From: Diospyros lotus
Taxonomy: Eukaryota; Streptophyta; Magnoliopsida; Ericales; Ebenaceae
Direction: 5' to 3'
Assembly: GCF_014633365.1 (NCBI RefSeq)
Contig: NC_068338.1
Coordinates: 27,406,291 to 27,470,290, forward strand
DNA: 64,000 nucleotides
The notes below the pieces were generated by a model. It was given only the letters and a program-made list of their open reading frames with translations. It searched no databases and was not told the DNA's origin. Position 1 is the stretch's first letter; each line of letters begins with the position of its first letter. The translations under genes were made by a program, and so were the position numbers. This document shows, in pieces, positions 60,450 to 64,000 of this stretch.

Positions 60450-62629
60450 ATAGTTTAAGTTGACTGATTTGATGTGTGTTCTAGGAGTTTCTGGTATTGT
60501 TATTTATTAAAATATGCTTAAGAGGACTGCAATCAACCATGATTCAGGCATTATGTAGGTGCATGTTTCAGAATTAGGTTTAGTTGATATTTAAGTTTAT
60601 GAGATGCACGGTGGGAACCTATTTAATTCTTTTGATAGGCAGGCATGAGCCTAAGCCCATCTCCTATCATGCAGCTCTGAACATTGTTTGATAGACATTC
60701 TTAAGCCCATGTCTGGATGTTGTAACAATTCAGTGACTGGATGACTGTCATTAGTGTTAATTGCTGTGTTTCCTGAGTGGGCGATTCTGCATTGATACTG
60801 AAGTTCAAGTTTCCCAGCTCTAACTTGTGAACTAGGTAAATTTCAGTCTATTAAGATTGATGGTGCTGTAGCAGAGTCCTGAACCTTGCTTTGGCATCTT
60901 TTGCTTTTATGGAACATACTGCTGTCAGAAGAGGGATTATTCTAGACAACTCAAACCTATTGGGTGAGAGAATGATGCCTTGTCCTGGTATCTAGTAAGA
61001 CTTAAAGGGGTGGCCTTAGGTTCCGGCCCTGTTTATGCAGCCATTGCTGAGTTCTCATGGAACAAGGGTCAGTTAATGGTGGATAGGTAGCTAGGTTAAC
61101 ATCTTGTTTGGCTGTGTTCATTTATCACTTTGGCGTACATGAATGTGCAAGCTATTTTGCTACTAGCACTCAACTATGTCTGTGCTAACATCATGATTTT
61201 TTATTTTTTCGACAAGTAATGTAAATCATTATCTTAAAATCATGATGGTTTCTTATAGTGGATTACTTATCTTTTGTACTGTGTTGATCTGTTGTGATGG
61301 ATGATATTATTGTGTCCTTTGCTTTGTTATTAATCTGCATTCGCATTGAATGTTTCCTTGTTGATTTGGTGGTTTTTTAATCTTGGTTTAATGGCAACTA
61401 TATGCAGGATATGGATTTTCATGTGTCAACCATTTGTTGCTATTTGGGAATTGGTGAACTGCAGTCAGAAGATAAGGAGAAATATGTAATGTTCAGTCTC
61501 ACGAGGTATTAAAATGCAGTTTGCTTAGTTTCTTTAGAATTAAAATATCATCTATCAATTGGAAGTACATCTCATCTGCAGCAGCTTGTCATACAGTTAT
61601 CAATGGGAAATCTAGGTGGCTGGTGCCAAGATGGAGAACATCCTAGCTTCAAGGTAAGAGTTCTGACTTCTTCCATCTTCTCCTCATCCTGTTTGCAAAT
61701 GTATGCTTTCTAAATCTTAATTGATTGCGATGCAGCAGAGTTCAGTTCTATGGGTTATGTATGCAGCAGATAGAATTATGCCGTTAATGATAATAATGAC
61801 TTCCATTGATAATGCAGCATCCTGACGTTAAGCAAGATGCAAACTATAATTCACTGGGAATGACCTTTTCCTTTGCTTTATGAGATAGCAGAAGTGTTCT
61901 CGCTTTATTTTGTGTTGCATGTTCTCGCTTTAAAGAGTCCATTACCTGAAAGACCGTTTTCCTTTTTCTTATTGTGGTTTTATTTTGTCTTTGTTTGCTT
62001 TTTGAATATTAAAATCATATGACCTAATTGTCCCCCTTTGCGCTGCCATCTTTCTGTTGATGAAACTACAGGAGCCTGGATGAAATGCCACTTTGGCTGC
62101 AGTATACTGAAAAAGACCGGGCTGTTGAGGCACGTCTCTCAGAGTATGTCTAGGAGGCTATTTGCAATAGGCTTCATAGAAAGCACTTCCACACAACTGC
62201 TTCAATGGTTCTTATCTCGCTGTTACACGAGATCTGTTGCATTGTGAGGGGATGTTCATTTATTGAAGGACATCAATTAATCAGCAGATGCAAACAGCCT
62301 CATGAAGGAATGCTGCCTGCATGACATCCCAAAGAAGATGCCTAGCTGTGGCAATTATAAGGCTAGTTTGCCGGCACACTGGACATCTTTCATCTGTTGT
62401 CTGAATTCTTCTTTGGTGTTCCTTGTTTGCCTTTTCACACTTCAATGTCCTTTTTGTTCAGATGTTTTTATTTTTTGGCATGGTCAATAGTAATTGGCCT
62501 GGTAAACGTGCTATGACTGCTTGGCTAACTCAAACAATACACTAGATTGAATCAGTTGATGACTATTTACAGCACCTTTTGTGTCGTTATTGGAAGTTGC
62601 ATTTTTGGAGAATATGGTGAAAGAATTCC
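60450..62629. other. Downstream of SMG8, possible spliced non-coding exons
   Basis: No protein gene is supported. Segments about 61409-61505, 61584-61653 and 61819 onward each start after an AG acceptor-like site, and the first two end at GT donor-like sites (GAG/GTATTA, AAG/GTAAGA). They could be spliced 3' UTR of SMG8 or a separate transcript. A 70-codon frame at 62038-62247 has no recognisable domain. Confidence 0.3.
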
Positions 62630-62631
62630 AT

Positions 62632-62693
62632 AATTTATTTATTATATTGATAAGTACAAGCAAAACATTAAATATAATTTATTTATTATATTG
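62632..62693. repeat. Direct repeat at the LINE 3' end
   Basis: Two copies of an AT-rich block of about 28 bp with ATTATATTGATAAGTAC, separated by about 20 bp. Confidence 0.8.
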
Positions 62694-63826
62694 ATAAGTA
62701 CCTTAAGCAGGTGTGCCTGTGCAAAAGAAAGAGCAGGAAACTGGAGGTTGCTGCTAGAAATTAAGATGCAAAACTGTTAAGACAGAAGAAAGCAAAAAGG
62801 ATTGTACTACTATTAATCTGCAAACCTAGCCCCTCCTACTTCTGTTCCGCCAAATGCATATAGTTATGTGTAGTCATCCAATTAGCTTTCTTTTTCTTGA
62901 GCACGAACTGCTTTTTCCAAGAAGCCACGGACTCAAAACACTTAGTTTGGCAGAATCCAGAAGATTCCCAATGTCTCTACTCCTATACAAAGCACCAACA
63001 ATGCGGCACTACTTGTTTATGCCTCCATATTATCAATAGTTAAAATGACGACTAAGGCAGCTGCCAACACAAAGAAGGGAACCCCGAGATGGGCATGTGT
63101 ATTCCACATGGCTGTCCAAGGAAAGCCCAAATGTCCTTTCTCAAAAAGGGTACCATAAAAGAACAAACAGTGAATCTCCCCCTTCATAATGGACCCTAAA
63201 ATTGGCAAACTGACTTAACTCACCCCAAACCCTCTAGGTACTCATCCAAAAACCACCCCATAAGGGGAAGAGATTCCACAAGTCCTCCACCCTTCTACAT
63301 TACTATCGTATTTATATCTTCCAAACACTTTCTGGTTCAACTGCAAACCTCCAAAGCCTCTCCCGCTTTGTTAAGAAGATCTCAACTTTCTAATCCCTAG
63401 ACCTCCCCCCTCTTAGGAATACACTCTTACAGCCGCTTCAATAGGTGGAAGTTAAACTCATTATCCAAACCTTCATCATCCAAACCACCCCACAAAAGCT
63501 CCCTCTGCAACCTCTAGAATCTTTTGATAATTGAGCCTTGAGGTAGGGACCAAAAACAAAGAAAGGATATAGGTGGGAATATTAGGCAAAATGCCCTTTA
63601 TTGAGAAGGTAGGTTTACCAGGGATTGCCCCTTTTACATGGCTAACCTTTCTCCAAACTTTCAACTGCCTTCTTCCAAATAGCCTTTGAATTGAAGTTCT
63701 CCCCAAACAGCTAGCCTAGGCAAGTGGAGGGCTAAGTTGGAGGCTAAACCTGCTGCACCCATCCACATCCCAACTGAAATAATCTTGCTTAGCTAGATTA
63801 TTGACACAGAGACCCTAGGCTACCTC

Positions 63827-63854
63827 AAATAAATAAATAAATAAATAAATAAAA
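63827..63854. repeat. (AAAT)n microsatellite
   Basis: Seven AAAT units, directly visible. Confidence 0.95.
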
Positions 63855-64000
63855 GTAAAGCTGCCCTAAGAGTTCCCAACTCCCCTAACTGAAGCCCCAC
63901 AAAAAAAAAGTAAAGTATCAATCACAGGAAGTGAGAAATTTTTAAATTAAATCCTGCTCCACTAGGACCAATACCAACCTCAAACCCTTCGCCCATCCTC

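Larger units (their letters stand above)
62630..64000 (-). mobile_element. L1-type LINE, 3' part, running off the window edge
   Basis: Minus-strand blocks in order from the right edge: VWRKVSHVKGAIPGKPTFSIKG, PNIPTYILSLFLVP (about 63590-63540; typical LSNLPTYFLSLF of plant L1 ORF2), then at about 63130-63020 FPWTAMWNTHAHLGVPFFVLAAALVVILTIDNM, matching the zinc-ribbon-like C-terminal tail. The 3' UTR-like region 62700-62830 recurs at 44520-44610. Frames are broken. The 5' part lies beyond 64000. Confidence 0.75.

Noticed and set aside
62038..62490. Two frames of 69 and 62 codons as small genes
   Set aside because: No recognisable domain, no conserved start context; possibly part of an untranslated transcript.
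1..64000. CRISPR array, operon, rRNA or intact tRNA gene
   Set aside because: Repeats are microsatellites, LTRs and TIRs; no regularly spaced repeat-spacer array and no cloverleaf was recognised. tRNA-like motifs are PBS sites or SINE B boxes.

Overview
This window is nuclear DNA from a flowering plant, most likely a woody eudicot. The evidence is the set of plant-specific proteins (a ZAT5-type C2H2 repressor, a plastid Cu/Zn superoxide dismutase with a miR398 site, and a plant-type SMG8), large introns, GT-AG splicing, an AT-rich background with many microsatellites, and dense plant-type retrotransposons. The species cannot be named from sequence alone.

Only three host genes are supported. 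(1) 2911-3783, minus: an intronless ZAT5-like zinc-finger repressor. (2) 12998-23061, minus: chloroplast Cu/Zn SOD (CSD2). I reconstructed eight exons giving 214 residues; the last exon is only 26 nt and lies 8.4 kb from the others. (3) 31033-59371, plus: SMG8, an NMD factor of the SMG1 kinase complex. I reconstructed four exons giving 1224 residues; intron 2 is 22.9 kb.

Most of the rest is transposon. CSD2 intron 7 holds a 2.6-kb gag-only Ty3-type element (13683-16285, TSD CTACT) and a nest of a hAT-like element inside a solo LTR inside a LINE. Between the genes lie a foldback element (7768-8285), a PIF/hAT-like MITE (24269-24855), a SINE with a 21-bp target duplication (25213-25424) and a 2.15-kb solo LTR (26091-28239). 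SMG8 intron 2 holds two large nests. In 36507-44260 an outer Ty3-type element contains a Reina-like chromovirus whose 3' half has been inverted in place, plus remains of a third element. In 46626-54843 a gag-only Ty3-type element is interrupted by a full-length but inactive Ty1/copia element (47100-51964) and by a 5'-truncated LINE (52758-53721). The right edge (about 62630-64000) is another LINE.

The three genes show no sign of being functionally linked. I found no CRISPR, operon or obviously new enzymatic system. The most notable things are structural: an in-place half-element inversion proven by its TSD, several exactly datable nesting events, a family of gag-only elements sharing the same Gag start, and two host genes that keep intact reading frames across TE-swollen introns.
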